Assembly: GCA_964350895.1 (NCBI GenBank)
Contig: CAYGMG010000003.1
Location: 1-64,000, forward strand
DNA from: Pseudomarimonas sp964350895
GTDB taxonomy: Bacteria > Pseudomonadota > Gammaproteobacteria > Xanthomonadales > Xanthomonadaceae
DNA: 64,000 nt
Direction of reading: 5' to 3'
Shown here: positions 62,347-64,000 of the stretch, piece by piece
Numbering within the stretch: position 1 is the stretch's first letter
Layout: every line of letters begins with the position of its first letter
The notes under the pieces: generated by a model
Databases searched by the model: none
Told to the model about the DNA's origin: nothing
The model's input: only the letters and a program-made list of their open reading frames with translations
Position numbers and translations under genes: made by a program

Positions 62347-63380
62347 TGGCCATACGCGTTCTGGTGGTGGACGACTCGGCGCTGGTCCGCCAGCTGCTGA
62401 CCGAGATTCTTTCCGAGGACCGCGAGATCGAGGTGGTTGGCGCCGCCGCCGATCCCTACATCGCCCGCGACAAGATCAAGCAGCTCAGCCCCGACGTGCT
62501 CACACTCGACGTCGAGATGCCGCGCATGGACGGGCTGAAGTTCCTCGAGAACCTGATGCGCCTGCATCCCATGCCGGTGGTGATGGTCTCGACCCTGACC
62601 GAGAAGGGTGCCGACGTCACCATGGCCGCGCTCGAGCTCGGCGCCATCGACTTCGTCACCAAGCCCAAGCTCGACGTCGAGCGCGGTCTGCGCGAGTACG
62701 GCCGCGAGCTGATCGAGAAGGTGAAGATCGCCGCACGGGCAAAGGTCGCCAGTGCGCGCCGCCACGATGCGCCCACCGGCAACCGCGCCGTGCCCACGGT
62801 CTACAAGACCACCGATCGCCTGATCGCGCTCGGCGCCTCGACCGGCGGCACCGAAGCGCTGCGCTACGTGCTTGCCCAGTTCCCGCCCAATGCACCCGCG
62901 GTGGTGATCGTCCAACACATTCCGGGAGGCTTCTCGCGCGCCTTTGCCCAGCGTCTGCACCGCGAGACCCAGCTCACCGTTTACGAAGCAAGCGACGGCC
63001 AGCCGATCACGCCAGGGCATGCCTATGTCGCACCAGGCGGTTTCCACCTGCGCGTCGAGCGCAGCGGCGCACGCTGGTTCTGCCGCATCGGCGACGACGA
63101 TCCAGTCAACCGGCACCGCCCGAGCGTCGACGTGCTGTTCCAGTCGGTGGCGGTCGCCGCCGGCCGCAATGCGGTGGCCGGCATCCTCACCGGCATGGGC
63201 GACGATGGCGCGCGGGGCATGCTGGCATTGCGCGACGCAGGGGCGTATACCTTGGCGCAGGACGAAGCAAGCTCGGTGGTCTGGGGAATGCCCGGCAGCG
63301 CAGTCAAACTGGGCGCGGTCAGCGACATCGCACCGCTCGACCAGGTAGCGCTGAGGTTGCTGGAGCGCGCCGCCAGCTAA
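62346..63380 (+). CDS. cheB: CheB, receptor methylesterase
   Basis: 344 residues. Receiver domain with the acidic pair in VLVVDDSALVRQLL, Asp about 55 in LTLDVEMPRMDG, and Lys in DFVTKPKLD. The esterase domain has Ser in GASTGGTEALRYVL, His in VQHIPGGFS and Asp in ILTGMGDDGARGM. It removes methyl groups when phosphorylated by CheA. Its TAA stop also forms the start of the downstream sigma-28 -35 box. Confidence 0.96.
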   Translation: MAIRVLVVDDSALVRQLLTEILSEDREIEVVGAAADPYIARDKIKQLSPDVLTLDVEMPRMDGLKFLENLMRLHPMPVVMVSTLTEKGADVTMAALELGAIDFVTKPKLDVERGLREYGRELIEKVKIAARAKVASARRHDAPTGNRAVPTVYKTTDRLIALGASTGGTEALRYVLAQFPPNAPAVVIVQHIPGGFSRAFAQRLHRETQLTVYEASDGQPITPGHAYVAPGGFHLRVERSGARWFCRIGDDDPVNRHRPSVDVLFQSVAVAAGRNAVAGILTGMGDDGARGMLALRDAGAYTLAQDEASSVVWGMPGSAVKLGAVSDIAPLDQVALRLLERAAS

Positions 63381-63404
63381 AGACCGCAGGCGCGAGGCCG
63401 ATAT
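63378..63404 (+). promoter_or_regulatory. Sigma-28 promoter of the downstream MCP-like gene
   Basis: TAAAGACC, 11-base spacer, GCCGATAT: five of eight in the -35 and seven of eight in the -10. The TAA of the -35 box is the cheB stop codon. The distance to the next start (63435) is 30 bases. Confidence 0.8.
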
Positions 63405-63434
63405 GTTGAATCAGGAAAGGATCCGGACGGCACC

Positions 63435-64000
63435 ATGAATGGAAGGATGATCAAATACCTGAGCGCGGGCGTCGTGTTGAGCCTTGCGTTCCTCGCCACC
63501 TACTTCTTCTTCGACTTCGGGGCGGCCGTGGTTGGAGGTTTTGCCGTCGCCTCAAGCCTTGCCTGGGCTGCCGGTGCCATCATGCTCGCGATGGACGCGC
63601 GCCGGCACACGCCGGACGAAGTCAAGCTGCTTCGCGAGCAGGAGAAGGTCCTGCTCGAACTGCGCAACTTCGTCGGCCGCGAACTCGAGGGCGGTCGCAG
63701 CGAAGTCGGGCGCACCAAGACCCTGATACGCGACGCCGTGCAGACCCTGTCGCAGAGCTTCGATTCCATGACCCGCCACTCGCGCGAGCAGGCCGGCGCG
63801 GTGTCGCGGATCGTCGATCGCACCGGCGAGCGCGACGGCGAAATGGGCATGCAGCGATTCGCCAACGAAGCTTCAAGGCAGATGGAACAGCTGGTTCAGG
63901 CGCTGGAGGAAGTCAGCGGCCAGAGCAGCGCCACGGTCACCCATATCGACACCATGGTCGAGCACCTTGACGGCATTTTCGCCCTGCTCGAGGACGTCAA
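63435..64000 (+). CDS. MCP-like membrane signalling protein (cut by the window end)
   Basis: At least 188 residues, running off the right edge. Two N-terminal membrane helices (about residues 8-26 and 28-52) are joined with almost no periplasmic loop. A long charged coiled coil follows (DEVKLLREQEKVLLELRNFV; TLSQSFDSMTRHSREQAGAV). The start ATG 63435 follows AAGGATCC-type sequence and a sigma-28 promoter. No signalling tip is visible yet, so MCP identity is inferred from the promoter, position after cheB and the coiled coil. It would lack an extracytoplasmic sensor. Confidence 0.7.
   Translation, partial: MNGRMIKYLSAGVVLSLAFLATYFFFDFGAAVVGGFAVASSLAWAAGAIMLAMDARRHTPDEVKLLREQEKVLLELRNFVGRELEGGRSEVGRTKTLIRDAVQTLSQSFDSMTRHSREQAGAVSRIVDRTGERDGEMGMQRFANEASRQMEQLVQALEEVSGQSSATVTHIDTMVEHLDGIFALLEDV

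Overview
This window is a high-GC gammaproteobacterial chromosome segment, most likely from the Lysobacterales/Xanthomonadales or a close relative. That placement is inferred from gene order, base composition and protein character, not from a search. Nearly all of it is one contiguous polar-flagellum and chemotaxis locus on the + strand. There are also a few - strand genes at the left end, a MITE-like repeat at the extreme left, and one 100-base run of N.

Layout. (1) 52-268: a MITE-like element with perfect terminal inverted repeats. (2) 266-3832, - strand: an N-formylglutamate amidohydrolase-like gene, a DadA-like FAD oxidoreductase, flgN, flgM and flgA. (3) 3923-4870: cheV. (4) 5104-15430: flgBCDE, flgFGHIJKL, the rod, hook, rings and hook-filament junction. 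(5) 15634-24855: four flagellin genes, then flaG, fliD and fliS. Two of the flagellin genes are base-for-base identical and one is long with an unusual insert. (6) 24848-27300: a FliT-like gene, an atypical PilZ gene and the sigma-54 activator fleQ. (7) 27488-43710: fliEFGHIJ, fliK, fliLMNOPQR, flhBAF and flhG, covering the MS-ring, switch, export apparatus and placement/number control. (8) 43714-50982: fliA, cheY, cheZ, cheA, motC, motD, a ParA-type ATPase (ParC-like) and a CheW-domain ParP-like protein with four tandem acidic repeats. (9) 51075 to the end: a second chemotaxis operon (STAS, cheY, cheA, MCP, cheW, two exported OB-fold-like proteins, MCP, cheW, cheR, cheD, cheB, and an MCP-like gene cut by the window end). 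It resembles the Pseudomonas Che2 (F7) type, including a WEEF C-terminal tail on one receptor.

Regulation can be read directly. Sigma-54 (-24/-12) promoters precede flgA, flgB, flgF and fliE. Sigma-28 (FliA) promoters precede flgM(N), cheV, two flagellin genes, motCD and the last MCP-like gene. This fits a hierarchy in which FleQ with RpoN drives basal body and hook genes, and FliA, held by FlgM until hook completion, drives filament, motor and receptor genes. No fleS/fleR pair is present here.

The most unusual items are: the ParP-like CheW protein whose four repeats look like the CheY-binding peptides of FliM and CheZ; the duplicated flagellin with identical coding sequence but diverged upstream DNA in which only an inverted repeat, a GTGA-N6-TCAC box and the sigma-28 promoter are kept at fixed spacing; a flagellin with a 19-residue repeat that may form a beta-solenoid; a sigma-28 promoter so close to the cheV start that the mRNA may be leaderless; and an assembly gap flanked by the same 55 bases on both sides, which is almost certainly artificial and splits an intact gene.
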